Shown here: piece after piece, positions 15,646-24,740 of the stretch | How the letters are laid out: every line of letters starts with the position of its first letter | Numbering within the stretch: the stretch's first letter is position 1 | Source: CAVXEH01 sp963805305 | GTDB lineage: Bacteria; Chloroflexota; Limnocylindria; QHBO01 | Direction: 5' to 3' | Assembly (NCBI GenBank): GCA_963805305.1 | Contig: CAWDTM010000003.1 | Location: 186,001-250,000, forward strand | DNA length: 64,000 bases | Program-made: the position numbers and the translations under genes | Notes under the pieces: generated by a model | The model's database searches: none | What the model was told of the DNA's origin: nothing | Seen by the model: only the letters and a program-made list of their open reading frames with translations

Positions 15646-16990
15646 GAAGTGGCCGGTCGCCCGGCTGATCCCCATCACCTCTGAGACCGGCGTCCACGCC
15701 AAGGAGCGCAACGCCGCTTCGGCCCTGCTGGCGGTGATGACCGCCGTCGACGAGTTCGGCCGCGCCCTTCTCAAGCCGCTCGGCGTGCCGAACGGCCGCA
15801 TCGAGGCCTTCGTGGAGGTCCCCTTCAAGCTCGACCGCAAGGACTTCCGACCAGACGGCGTGATCCTGGTCGCCCGGGGCCAGAAGCACTGGAGCGCTCT
15901 GCTCGAGGTCAAGGTGGCTGGGAATCCGGTCCAGCGCGAGCAGATGGAGGCGTACCTAGACATCGCCCGCCAGATCGGCGCGGATGCCGTCCTCTCGATC
16001 TCCAACCAGTACACGACCAAGTCGTCGGACTACCCCATCCCCATCGACCGCAAGAAGCTCAAGAAGCTGACCCTCCAGCACTGGTCATGGGTCAGCGTCC
16101 TTACCGAGGCCGTGGTCCAGCGCCAGCACCGCGGGGTGAAGGATCCCGACCAGGCCTACATCCTCTCCGAGCTGATCCGATACCTCAGCGATCCGCGCTC
16201 CGGGGTCGTTCTCTTCAACGACATGGGCGGCAACTGGACAACCGTCCGTGAGCAGGCCCGACTCCACATGCTGAAGAAGACGGATCCTGCGGTGGCCGAT
16301 GTCGCGGACCGATGGGACCAGCTGGTCCGTTACCTGTGCCTGGACCTGACCAAGGAGCTGGGCCGGGACGTCAAGCAGCTTCTCCGCGGATCGGAGTCCG
16401 CGTCGGCATCGGCACGCCAGCAGGCCGTTCGTGACTCCCTAGCGTCAGCGGGACAGCTCACCGCCGAGCTGCAGATCCCCGATGCGGCCAGCCCACTCGA
16501 GGTCGTGGCCGACCTCTCGACTCGCCAGGTCACCGTCTCCGCCCGCCTGACGGCGCCACGCGACGCGAAGTCGCGCGGCCGCGTTTCATGGCTGCTCCGA
16601 CAACTCCAGAAGGCACCGCCCAACGTCGCGATCGAGAGCCTCGCCGCCTGGAAGTCCTCCATGAACGCCACCCTCGCGTCTGCCCGGGAGGACCCTACGC
16701 TCCTTGTGCCGGCCAACGGGCGCGAGATTCGCGAGTTCCGCATCAGCCTGACCCGTGACCTGGGCCTCAACCGCGCCGCCGGCCGCGGCGGTTTCATCGA
16801 CAGCGTCATCGGCGCCGTGAAGCTCTTCTACGGCGAGGTGCTCCAGAACGTCACCGCCTGGAAGCCACGAGCACCGCGATTGCCTCAGTCCTCGAAGGTG
16901 GCTACCGATTTGCCCGATGAACTCGAGGGACCAGTTGGTGCCGCTGAAGCCGAGATGGCTGTCGGGGCAGACACCGTGAAATCCGCGTGA
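15632..16990 (+). CDS. PD-(D/E)XK nuclease-like protein, intact copy
   Basis: A 452-residue protein. The N-terminal third shows a PD-(D/E)XK nuclease core: E25 in the first helix, D75 in FRPDGVILV, then E92-V-K94 in SALLEVKVAG and a following QMEAYLDIAR helix. The remainder is mostly helical and has conserved segments DQAYILSELIRYLSDPRSGV and GGFIDSVIGAVKLFYGE. It may cut DNA or RNA in a conflict system; the family is not one I can name. A second, frameshifted copy lies at 22881-24240. It starts a tight four-gene run (4-bp overlap with the next gene) ending in a DUF2075 fragment. Confidence 0.7.
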   Translation: MLKDEKWPVARLIPITSETGVHAKERNAASALLAVMTAVDEFGRALLKPLGVPNGRIEAFVEVPFKLDRKDFRPDGVILVARGQKHWSALLEVKVAGNPVQREQMEAYLDIARQIGADAVLSISNQYTTKSSDYPIPIDRKKLKKLTLQHWSWVSVLTEAVVQRQHRGVKDPDQAYILSELIRYLSDPRSGVVLFNDMGGNWTTVREQARLHMLKKTDPAVADVADRWDQLVRYLCLDLTKELGRDVKQLLRGSESASASARQQAVRDSLASAGQLTAELQIPDAASPLEVVADLSTRQVTVSARLTAPRDAKSRGRVSWLLRQLQKAPPNVAIESLAAWKSSMNATLASAREDPTLLVPANGREIREFRISLTRDLGLNRAAGRGGFIDSVIGAVKLFYGEVLQNVTAWKPRAPRLPQSSKVATDLPDELEGPVGAAEAEMAVGADTVKSA

Positions 16991-17424
16991 GCGGACCGCC
17001 GCAGACCGTCGTCATCACCGAGCGAGGCGGCCCCGGATGCCTGGTCCGAGTGATCTGGTACCTGTTCATCGGCTGGTGGCTCTCCGGGCTGGCCATCGGT
17101 CTTGGCTGGTTCTTGGCGGTCACCATCATCGGCCTGCCGCTGGCGTTCATGATCTTCAACCGCATCCCGGCGATCATGACCCTGCGCGCCCGCACCCTCG
17201 AATACGAGGCCGATGTCCGCGACGGTGTCACCTATCTGCACGGCCGCAATCCCGACCAGCGTCCGCTGATGGTGCGAGCCATCTGGTTCCTGCTCGTTGG
17301 ATGGTGGCTCGGCGCGATCTGGATGGCCGCCGCGTGGCTCGTCAGCCTGCCGATCATCACCCTCCCGCTGGGGATCTGGATGATGGACCGCATCGGCGGC
17401 GTGATGACCTTGCTCCGGTATTAG
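16987..17424 (+). CDS. YccF-domain membrane protein
   Basis: A 145-residue membrane protein made of two similar halves: VRVIWYLFIGWWLSGLAIGL and VRAIWFLLVGWWLGAIWMAA, each ending in a basic turn followed by IMTLR or VMTLL. This is the duplicated YccF (inner membrane component) domain. Four spans are expected. The GTG start overlaps the stop of the PD-(D/E)XK gene by 4 bp. The family's role is unknown; membrane partners are common in defence modules, so an accessory role for the nuclease is possible. Confidence 0.8.
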   Translation: MSGPPQTVVITERGGPGCLVRVIWYLFIGWWLSGLAIGLGWFLAVTIIGLPLAFMIFNRIPAIMTLRARTLEYEADVRDGVTYLHGRNPDQRPLMVRAIWFLLVGWWLGAIWMAAAWLVSLPIITLPLGIWMMDRIGGVMTLLRY

Positions 17425-17428
17425 TGCG

Positions 17429-17959
17429 ATGTTGGTCGACGATTCCGATCATGCACGGCAGGCTCGTGAAGCAGCTGCCTCCCCATTCAAGCCGGACAAC
17501 GTTCGCCTTCTCCTTGTCGCGGAGGCGCCGCCTGCGGCACTCGACCGATACTTCTACTTCCTTGACGTGTCGAGCCATGACTCCCTGTTTCGATATGTAG
17601 CCCGGCTCGTCCTGAACGCCGAGCCAACTCGATTCAACAAGGCCAAGTTGTTGGGTAGGCTGCGCGACGCCGGCGTCTTCCTTATCGACCTGTGCCTGGA
17701 TCCAGTGGCTAGTCGCAGGGAGCTAAGGGGAGCGGTCCCGGACCTCGTCCGTCGCGCAGCGGAGCTCAATCCAGACCACATCATCCTGATCAAGGCGACT
17801 GTCTACGACACCGCGCTCGAACCCCTTCGGCGAGCCGGACTGCCGGTCGTGGACGTCCTGGTCCCGTTCCCCGGCTCTGGGCAACAGCTCCGATTCGAGG
17901 AGAACATGGCGAGAGCCCTTGATGTGATCGGCTGGAGGGACGGCGGGCTGTCGCGATGA
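17429..17959 (+). CDS. Possible uracil-DNA-glycosylase-fold protein
   Basis: A 176-residue soluble protein. The order of motifs suggests the uracil-DNA glycosylase superfamily fold: RLLLVAEAPPA near residues 26-36 (active-site-like strand and loop), GVFLIDLCLDP in the middle, HIILIKATVYD, and VPFPGSGQQLRF near the end (like the HPSP-type loop). Catalytic Asp/Asn and His are not clearly present, so this is a fold guess rather than an enzyme call. It sits 4 bp after the YccF gene and overlaps the DUF2075 fragment start by 4 bp (ATGA). Confidence 0.4.
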   Translation: MLVDDSDHARQAREAAASPFKPDNVRLLLVAEAPPAALDRYFYFLDVSSHDSLFRYVARLVLNAEPTRFNKAKLLGRLRDAGVFLIDLCLDPVASRRELRGAVPDLVRRAAELNPDHIILIKATVYDTALEPLRRAGLPVVDVLVPFPGSGQQLRFEENMARALDVIGWRDGGLSR

Positions 17960-18273
17960 AGCTCTACGCGGGAACGACCGAGCAGTTCGTGCGAGACGCG
18001 ATGCAGCACCGCATCGCGGAGAAGCTGGCCGTCGAGTACAAGGCGGAGCTCGGCCACAAACCCGGCGCGGCCGAGTACACCTCCTGGCAGAACTCCCTGA
18101 CCAGCCTGGGCTGGCTCGTCGACCACGCGGGGCTCAAGGACCACGGGATCATCCTCGAGTACCAGCTGCCCCTGAGCTCCCTGCGCCTGGACGCCATGCT
18201 CACCGGCCACCAGACGACCGCCACCGGCCCACGCAACGCGGTGATCATCGAGCCATTGAAGGTTGAGGCGTAA
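17956..18273 (+). pseudogene. DUF2075 protein, N-terminal fragment (copy 1 of 3)
   Basis: The first 99 codons match the start of the DUF2075 gene at 20036, with only about 7 differences in 295 bp as counted by eye. The match stops after NAVIIE, and a short foreign tail (PLKVEA) leads to a stop. It keeps the N-terminal nuclease aspartate but loses the ELK motif lysine and the whole ATPase. The near identity shows recent duplication and deletion. It is coupled by ATGA to the gene before it, which suggests that the full gene once ended this operon. Confidence 0.75.
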
Positions 18274-18278
18274 CGGCG

Positions 18279-18494
18279 GTGGACGAGCTGCTTCTCATTC
18301 GGCTTGGCATCCTCGCCCTCGCTGCGGTCGGGATGCTCCAGGCGCTCTGGCTGGCGCGCCGCAGCCCCGGCCCAACAGTTGCGTTCGGCCCGTACCTGAT
18401 CGAGAAGCGTAAGTGGATTCGGCTGGTCGTCGGATGGAATCTCATTGGCTTGCCCCTCCTCGCGTTCTTCATGTTCGTCGTGTGGAACCCATGA
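18279..18494 (+). CDS. Small two-span membrane protein
   Basis: A 71-residue protein with membrane spans at about 4-25 (LLLIRLGILALAAVGMLQAL) and 48-68, and a short basic loop KRKWIRL between them. The GTG start is 5 bp after the DUF2075 fragment stop. No family recognised. The spans and the charge pattern make it plausible as a real gene, but it is short. Confidence 0.45.
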   Translation: MDELLLIRLGILALAAVGMLQALWLARRSPGPTVAFGPYLIEKRKWIRLVVGWNLIGLPLLAFFMFVVWNP

Positions 18495-18515
18495 CGGGAA
18501 GCCCGCAAGTGCCCA

Positions 18516-19139
18516 ATGCTGAGCCTCTGCAGCCGTGAGATGAAGACCTCGCCAAGCCGCCAGATGAAAGAAGATCTCGAGGCCGCGCGCGCGGCGCGGC
18601 TCGGCCCGCGTGCCGCGCGCCTAATGCGGTTCAACGACTGGTTCTTCGAGCACTACCTGATCGGGATGCTCATTGGGGTCCCGCTGGGACTCGTGGTCAT
18701 CGTCCCCATCATGATGGGCTTCTTCGCCGCCTGGGATGCCTTGCCGATCGATCCTGTCTTCAGGAGCAAGGCCGCGACTGACCTCGCACTGATGGCCTCC
18801 ATCGTGGTGGGCGGCACACTGCTCAACGTCGAGGTTCGCCGACGCATGGCGAGAGGGATCCGGCAGCGGACCGGGGTGCCCGTGGCCTGGTGGCGGATTC
18901 CGCGGGACCGCTTTGGGGTGTGGCAGTGGCAGTCCGATCCGCGAGTCTTTGACGCCTGGCTGGAGGAGCAGCGGGCGCAGCCGGCGAGCACCGGTTCCAG
19001 GTGGCACGACGGGCTCCCCTCAATGTGGTTGCTGGTGGGGGTTGCGGCGTTCGCAGCTCTCCTCTTCTGGCATTGGCAGATCGGACTGCTGGCTGGCGCG
19101 CTGGCTCTGCTCCTCTTCGCACGACCGCGGAACCGCTAA
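18516..19139 (+). CDS. Membrane protein, unknown function
   Basis: A 207-residue protein (199 if the ATG at 18540 is used) with two central membrane spans after a basic helix (about 50-72 and 85-105) and two more near the C-terminus (VAAFAALLFWHWQIGLLAGA). Between them lies a soluble stretch with VPVAWWRIPRDRFGVWQWQ. No recognised family. It follows the small membrane gene on the same strand, with a 22-bp gap. Confidence 0.5.
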   Translation: MLSLCSREMKTSPSRQMKEDLEAARAARLGPRAARLMRFNDWFFEHYLIGMLIGVPLGLVVIVPIMMGFFAAWDALPIDPVFRSKAATDLALMASIVVGGTLLNVEVRRRMARGIRQRTGVPVAWWRIPRDRFGVWQWQSDPRVFDAWLEEQRAQPASTGSRWHDGLPSMWLLVGVAAFAALLFWHWQIGLLAGALALLLFARPRNR

Positions 19140-19219
19140 CCGACGACGTCGCAGCGGGAAGCACTTCACAGGCCGCGGACGTCTGATAGCCATCTGGCTG
19201 CTCGCGGCCGCTTCGCCGG

Positions 19220-19744
19220 TCAAACCACCGGCAGCGGGGACACGTCGGCGTGATCACCCGGGAATACCGCGAGGATCTCTCCGCTCGCGTCGTCAATAAC
19301 CAGCGTCCCGCTGTCGGCCGGAGCCAGGCAGGCGTAGGGCTTCCCCCACGCGTGGTCGCCGATCTCCTGGGTGAAGTTGCTCGACCAGGGATGGGCGCGG
19401 AGGTTCAGGTAGTCCCCGGCGCCCCGGGTGACCCAGACAATGGCGTTCGATGTTTCGTGCGGGATGCATGCATCGAGCTTCCAGGCGTCCGACGCGCCAA
19501 CGGCCCACACCTGCGAGATGTTGGCGGGCGTGTGCATCCCGGGCACGGCGAGCTCGGGGGTCTGCTGGGCCAGGTACTCGCGCGTCACAGACACGGCATC
19601 GGCGGCGGTCAGGCGCGGCTCGAGCCCAGCCGCAACCGTGGTGGTGTACGGGCCATTTGTCGGTTCCGGGCTCGGGCCAATGAGCCCGCAGCCCGCCACC
19701 AGGAATCCGACGATGATGACCATGCAGACGGCCAGCCAGCGCAC
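19220..19744 (-). CDS. Lipoprotein, intact paralogue
   Basis: A 174-residue lipoprotein. A GTG start gives a clean signal peptide (MRWLAVCMVIIVGFLVAGC) with the lipobox cysteine at residue 19. The mature part shares most of its sequence with the protein at 14222-14689. Three further cysteines and a C-terminal GTLVIDDASGEILAVF strand, similar in style to PepSY-like domains, are present. Function unknown. It is divergent from a small membrane gene across the 64-bp repeat, as at the other copy. Confidence 0.65.
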   Translation of the reverse strand: MRWLAVCMVIIVGFLVAGCGLIGPSPEPTNGPYTTTVAAGLEPRLTAADAVSVTREYLAQQTPELAVPGMHTPANISQVWAVGASDAWKLDACIPHETSNAIVWVTRGAGDYLNLRAHPWSSNFTQEIGDHAWGKPYACLAPADSGTLVIDDASGEILAVFPGDHADVSPLPVV

Positions 19745-19770
19745 CCCTTATTCCCCATGCGCACGCTCGG

Positions 19771-19835
19771 GCAAATTCTACTTGAGCGAGGCGCTACCCT
19801 TTCTCGGAAGCTGCCCAGCACGGGGGACCCGAGCC
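19771..19835. repeat. 64-bp repeat, copy 2
   Basis: Second copy of the sequence at 15278-15341, in the same position between a minus-strand lipoprotein gene and a plus-strand small membrane gene. It shares CTACTTGAGCG, GGCGCTACCCTT and CCCAGCACGGGGGACC, with a few base changes. Confidence 0.65.
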
Positions 19836-19907
19836 ACGGCTAGTCGTAGGCGTTCACAGGCACCAGGGACGCGGTCGACCGCACCGACGAACCGATCGAG
19901 CCGTTGG

Positions 19908-20039
19908 CTGTCCGCGAAGGTCCTCGAGGGGATCTTCCTGATTGTCTTCCTCATCGTGCTCGCCTTCGTGGTCCTCCCCTGGGCAGGGAACGGCCTGATC
20001 GACGTTGCCCATAACGCCATGCACTCGACCACACCGTGA
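19908..20039 (+). CDS. Small single-span membrane protein before DUF2075
   Basis: A short frame (about 43 residues) with one membrane span FLIVFLIVLAFVVLPW and a tail ending AMHSTTP. No good start codon is visible; a CTG at 19908 is the best guess, so the 5' end is uncertain. It resembles the small protein at 15343-15543. Its TGA overlaps the GTG of the DUF2075 gene by 4 bp, which suggests coupled translation. Confidence 0.35.
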   Translation: MSAKVLEGIFLIVFLIVLAFVVLPWAGNGLIDVAHNAMHSTTP

Positions 20040-21928
20040 AGCTCTACGCGGGAACGACCGAGCAGTTCGTGCGGGACGCGATGCAGCACCGCATCGCGGA
20101 GAAGCTGGCGGTCGAGTACAAGGCGGAGCTCGGCCACAAGCCCGGCGCGGCCGAGTACAACTCCTGGCAGAACTCCCTGACCAGCCTGGGCTGGCTCGTG
20201 GACCACGCGGGGCTCAAGGACCACGGGATCATCCTCGAGTACCAGCTGCCCCTGAGCTCCCTGCGCCTGGACGCCATGCTCACCGGCCACCAGACGACGG
20301 CCACCGGCCCACGCAACGCGGTGATCATCGAGCTCAAGCAATGGACCGATGTCGCCCCCAGCAACGTCCCCGAATGCGTCGAGACGTTCGTGGGCCACGC
20401 CACCCGACGCGTCCTCCACCCCAGCGTCCAGGTGGGCCGATACCAGCAGTACCTGCTCGACACCCACACGGCGTTCTACGAGGGCGGCATCGGCCTGGCG
20501 GCGGTCAGCTACGTCCACAACATGGACCACGCCACCGGGGAGCTCTTCGCCCCACGCCACGCGGACGCCCTGAAGGCCAATCCCCTCTTCACCGGCGACC
20601 TGGTCGACGACCTGGCGGACTACCTCCTCGAGCGCCTGGACGGGGGCGACGGCAACACCGTCCTGGCCGAGGTCCTCGCCTCGAAGTACCGCCCGTCCAA
20701 GAAGCTCCTCGACCACACCTACCAGATGGTCAAGGGCCAGACCGAGTTCGTGCTCCTGGACGAGCAGCTCGTGGTCTTCAACTCCGTCCTGGCCGCGGCG
20801 CGCGAGAGCTTCGCGGAGACGAAGAAGGGCGTGATGCTGGTCAAGGGTGGCCCCGGCACCGGCAAGAGCGTCATCGCCCTCAACCTGGTGGGCGAGCTGG
20901 CCAAGCAGGGCTACAACACCCAGCACGCCACCGGATCCAAGGCCTTCACGGAGAACGTCCGCCGCATCGTGGGCAGCCGCGCCTCCACCCAGTTCAAGTA
21001 CTTCAACTCGTACGGGCCGGCGGAGACCAACGACATCGACGTCCTCATCTGCGACGAGGCCCATCGGCTCCGCGAGACAAGTGCCAACCGCTACACGCCA
21101 AAGGCCAAGCGGACGGACCTGCCGCAGGTGGACGAGCTGATCCGGGCGGCGAAGGTAAGCGTCTTCTTCATCGACGACCTGCAGGGCGTGCGCCCCAACG
21201 AGGTGGGCACCACCGACCTCATCGCGGAGGCGGCGCTGCGCAACGGCGCCGCCATTGACGTCTTCGAGCTGGAGACCCAGTTCCGCTGCGCCGGCTCGGA
21301 GGCGTTCGTCAGCTGGGTCGACAACACCCTGGGCCTGGCGGAGACCGCCAACCCGGTCTGGGAGGGCAACGAGAACTTCGACTTCCGCATCGTCGACTCC
21401 GTGGAGCAGCTCGACGCCCTGATCCGCACCCGGGCCGCCGAGGGCCACTCCGCGCGCCTGACCGCCGGCTTCTGCTGGCGCTGGAGCAACCCATAGCCCG
21501 ATGGCACCCTCGTCAACGACGTGAAGATCGGCTCCTGGGAGATGCCCTGGAATGCCAGGGCCGATGCCGGCCGCCTGGCGGACGGCATCCCGCCCGAGCG
21601 CTACTGGGCGTCGGATCCCGCGGGCATCAACCAGGTCGGCTGCATCTACACCGCCCAGGGCTTCGAGTTCGACTACGTGGGCGTCATCATCGGCCGCGAC
21701 CTGCGCTGGGACCCCGCCTCAGAGGACTGGATCGGCGACTCCTCCGAGTCCTTCGACTCCATCGTCAAGCGCTCCGGCGACCGCTTCACCGACCTCGTCA
21801 AGCGCACCTACCGCGTCCTCCTCACCCGCGGCATGAAAGGCTGCTACGCGTTCGTTGAGGACCCCACGACGAGTCACCGGATCAGATCGAGAATCGCCGA
21901 CAACGTCAGCACGACGCGAAACGGGTAG
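20036..21928 (+). pseudogene. DUF2075 nuclease-ATPase with one in-frame amber codon (copy 2 of 3)
   Basis: A 630-codon frame broken only by TAG at 21494-21496. The N-terminus has a nuclease-like core (D79 and E99-L-K101 in VIIELKQW). The ATPase part has Walker A GGPGTGKS (271-278), Walker B LICDEAH (about 337-343) and the helicase-like ETQFRCAGSEAFVSW. After the TAG the same frame continues with PDGTLVNDV, GINQVGCIYTAQGFEFDYVG and the C-terminal YRVLLTRGMKGCYAF, all normal DUF2075 sequence. DUF2075 proteins belong to the Schlafen/SF1-helicase-like group. Without readthrough the 486-residue product lacks the last helicase motifs. Confidence 0.8.
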
Positions 21929-21942
21929 GCACGGCCCAGCCG

Positions 21943-22710
21943 ATGAACAAGGACTCCGGACCACCGGCTCTATTCTCGATCGGCCTCAATGTAGGCGGTT
22001 TGAACCCAGCGAACCGCGATGTGTATGAAGCGCTCGCAGCATTCCAGCGCCGAGTTGTCCGGGAGCGAGAGACATTCGTCAACGAAGGTCTGAGGGTCAA
22101 TCTCGTCTTCGATATTCCAGGCCAGTTCTTCCGCCCGGATTTCGAGGGAGTTGTCGCCACTCGGTTCGAGCGCAAGCGCGCTCACCTTCTTGTGCTGGCC
22201 GCTGTCCCGGACAAGCCGCGGCCGGCGGACACTGGGGCTTACATCAGCGGAGTCCTCGACACGGTCCGGCGTGAGGCGCACGCCTACGCCGCAAGGCGAC
22301 GTCTCCGAGTCGATCTCACGAATCTGGATGCGCTGCTGACCAGGCTCCAGCTGCCTGCAGCCGGGCCGCCCTTTCAGGCCGGCGAACATGTCGTGTTCTT
22401 TCCCGCGGTCTTTGCTGATGTCTCCGATCCGATCTGGGCAAGCTGGGAGGAGGCCGTAATCGACGACATCAACGAGGCAGCGGAGACCTTCGGTTTCCAC
22501 TTTGTCTCAGATCCGGGAACGCGCCACGCACAAGGGCTGGAGAACGTGGTGCGTCCGACCCCCAACTACCGAGCGTGGCGAGCAGCATGGGACTTCGCAT
22601 TCGCACGGACAGGTGACGATCGCCTGGCGGATGCCGAGACTCGGTCTCTGTGGCTTCGCGTGCTTGCTGAGCACCCGATCCACGGCCTCGACCCAGCACG
22701 ATTCCGGTAA
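21943..22710 (+). CDS. Hypothetical protein, 255 residues
   Basis: Starts 14 bp after the DUF2075 gene at an ATG. No family recognised. The first half (about 1-130) has VNLVFDIPGQFFRPDFEGV and alternating strands and helices; the second half contains GEHVVFFPAVFADVSDPIWA and ends LAEHPIHGLDPARF. The protein is rich in Asp, Phe and Arg and has no membrane segment. Base composition is lower in GC than the neighbours, which suggests acquired DNA. Position suggests a role with the DUF2075 and PD-(D/E)XK genes, but this is inference. Confidence 0.6.
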   Translation: MNKDSGPPALFSIGLNVGGLNPANRDVYEALAAFQRRVVRERETFVNEGLRVNLVFDIPGQFFRPDFEGVVATRFERKRAHLLVLAAVPDKPRPADTGAYISGVLDTVRREAHAYAARRRLRVDLTNLDALLTRLQLPAAGPPFQAGEHVVFFPAVFADVSDPIWASWEEAVIDDINEAAETFGFHFVSDPGTRHAQGLENVVRPTPNYRAWRAAWDFAFARTGDDRLADAETRSLWLRVLAEHPIHGLDPARFR

Positions 22711-22751
22711 GGACCGAAGCGCCTAATCACAGGCACGTCCCCGGGCAATCA

Positions 22752-22798
22752 ACCATTACGGAAGTACGGCATCCCGACGTGGCAGTTGTTGCTAGAGT
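22752..22798 (+). promoter_or_regulatory. Conserved promoter of the PD-(D/E)XK gene, copy 2
   Basis: The box ACCATTACGGAAGTACGGCA(T) (22752-22772) and GTTGCTAGAGTG (22788 on) repeat the arrangement upstream of the first gene copy, with the same 15-nt spacer. Sequences between the blocks have diverged, so the boxes look selected. Confidence 0.6.
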
Positions 22799-22828
22799 GC
22801 ACGCACTGCCCAAGGGGAGGACCGGCGA

Positions 22829-22894
22829 GTGATTCGCCTCCGCGTTCAGCCCACCGCGCGCATGCCCGCGCGCCACGGCCATGCTCAAGGATGA
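22829..22894 (+). CDS. 21-codon upstream ORF, second copy
   Basis: A GTG at 22829 lies 8 nt after AAGGGGAGG. The 21-codon frame shares VIR at the start, TA and PA in the middle and HAQG at the end with the frame at 15580-15645. It ends at the same place relative to the next gene, overlapping its ATG (22881). Confidence 0.5.
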   Translation: MIRLRVQPTARMPARHGHAQG

Positions 22895-24240
22895 GAAGTG
22901 GCCGGTTGCCCGGCTGATCCCCATCACCTCTGAGACCGGCGTCAGCGCCAAGGAGCGCAACGCCGCATCGGCCCTGCTGGCGGTCATGACCGCCGTAGAC
23001 GAGTTCGGCCGCGCGCTGCTCAAGCCGCTCGGTGTGCCCGCCGGCCGCATCGAGGCGTTCGTCGAGTGCCCGTTCAAGCTCGACGGCAAGGAGTTCCGCC
23101 CGGATGGCGTGATCCTGGTCGCCCGCGGCAAGCGCCATTGGAGCGCGCTGCTGGAGGTCAAGGTCGCCGGCAACCAGCTCGAGCCCAAGCAGATGGAGTC
23201 GTACCTGGACATCGCCCGCCAGGTTGGCGCCGATGCCGTCCTCTCCATCTCCAACCAGTACACGACCAAGTCGTCCGACTACCCCATCCCCATCGACCGC
23301 AAGAAGCTGCGGAAGATGACCCTGCGGCACTGGTCGTGGGTGAGCGTCCTGACCGAGGCCGTGGTCCAGCAGCAGCACCGCGGCGTCAAGGATCCGGATC
23401 AGGCCTACATCCTCTCCGAGCTGATCCGATACCTCAGTGATCCGCGCTCCGGCGTCGTCCTTTTCAACGACATGGGACCCAGCTGGACAACCGTCCGGGA
23501 GCGCGCCCGGGTGCACATGCTCAAGCGGTCCGATCCCGCGGTGGCCGACGTCGCAGACCGATGGGACCAGCTCGTCCGCTACCTGTGCCTGGATCTCACC
23601 AAGGAGCTGGGTCGCGACGTGAAGCAGCTGCTGCGCGGGTCGGAGTCGGCGTCCGCATCGGCCCGTCAGCAGGCGGTTCGCGACTCCCTCGGCTCGGCCG
23701 GACAGCTCATCGCCGAGCTCCAGATCCCCGACGCGGCCAGCTCGCTCGAGGTCGTCGCCGACCTCTCGACGCGCCAGGTCACACGCTCGGCCCGCATGAG
23801 TGCCCCTCGCGACGCGAAGACCCGCGGCCGTATCTCGTGGCTCCTGCGCCAGCTCCAGAAGGCACCGCCCGACCTCGCCATCGAGAGCGTCGCGGCCTGG
23901 AAGTCATCCGTCAGCGCTACCCTCGCCGAGCCCGCGAGGACCCCACGCTCCTCGTCCCGGCCAACGGCCGCGAGATCAAGGAGTTCCGCATCAGCCTGAC
24001 CCGTGACCTGGGCCTCAAGCGCGCCGCCGGCCGCGGCGGCTTCATCGACAGCGTCATCGACGCCGTGAAGCTCTTCTACGGCGAGGTCCTCCAGAACGTC
24101 ACCGCCTGGAAGCCCAGGGCGCCTCGCCTTCCGCCCCCGGCGCCGGAGGTGCCCGCCGGTCTCCCCGAGGAAATCGAGAGGCAGTTGGGGCCGCCGAACG
24201 GGAGATGGAGGCCGAGATCCCGTTCATCGATAGCCCATGA
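22881..24240 (+). pseudogene. PD-(D/E)XK nuclease-like protein, frameshifted copy
   Basis: Paralogue of the 15632-16990 gene, conserved along its full length, including FRPDGVILVARG, ALLEVKVAG and GGFIDSVIDAVKLFYGE. Two single-base losses break it. Near 23929 the sequence reads GCCGAGCCCGCGAGG where the intact copy needs one more base. Near 24180 the frame must change again to reach AAEREMEAEIPFIDSP and its TGA at 24238-24240. Corrected for both, it would have about 453 codons, against 452 in the intact copy. As it stands translation runs to 23999 only (372 residues), which keeps the nuclease core. Confidence 0.75.
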
Positions 24241-24283
24241 CGACAAGACCCTCCTCAACGCAGGCGAGTTCGGCGGATGCGGC

Positions 24284-24740
24284 ATGAGTGACAAGCGACC
24301 GGCATCGACCTCTGTCAGTCCATGGCGGATCTTCATCTACGTCCTGATCACATGGCCGCGATACAGGTTCCAGTGGTCCTGCAGTTGCCCCTATGGGTCG
24401 GCCTCGCCTTGGCACCGCTGCAGCCGGCATCACCTGGTGGCTCGTCAAGGGCGCCGTCGTGCCTGAGCTTGTGCTGGTTGCATTGATGATCGTGTGGGTC
24501 ATCGGGCAGCGCGTGGCCCTCAGATGGGTCGCGCGTCGCTGGGCGGATGAGCGCCTACCAGAAATCTCCAGACTGCTCGACCTGCTGATCGTGACCTCGG
24601 CAGTTCGAGCATTTCGGGTTGGGACCGTGATAGTTGCCGTGAGGAGTCGCGGATCCCGAAGGCCATCCTCGGGCACGCGTCAGCATGACTACTCGATCTT
24701 CGCGGTTCCTGGCCCTCGTGATCTTCGGCTGTCGGGATGA
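24284..24740 (+). pseudogene. Small membrane protein gene, apparently frameshifted
   Basis: An ATG at 24284 starts MSDKRPASTSVSPWRIFIYV, a soluble start followed by a membrane span. The hydrophobic character then continues in another frame (VVLQLPLWVGLALAPL) and then a third (AAGITWWLVKGAVV, LVLVALMIVWVIGQ). One membrane protein of roughly 120-140 residues broken by two indels explains this better than three tiny genes. Alternatively the ATG at 24393 starts a 115-residue protein. Family unknown. Confidence 0.4.

Noticed and set aside
20036..21928. Amber codon reassignment to explain the DUF2075 gene
   Set aside because: Several intact genes in the window use TAG as their normal stop, for example the permease at 2352 and the MvhD-like gene at 43525.
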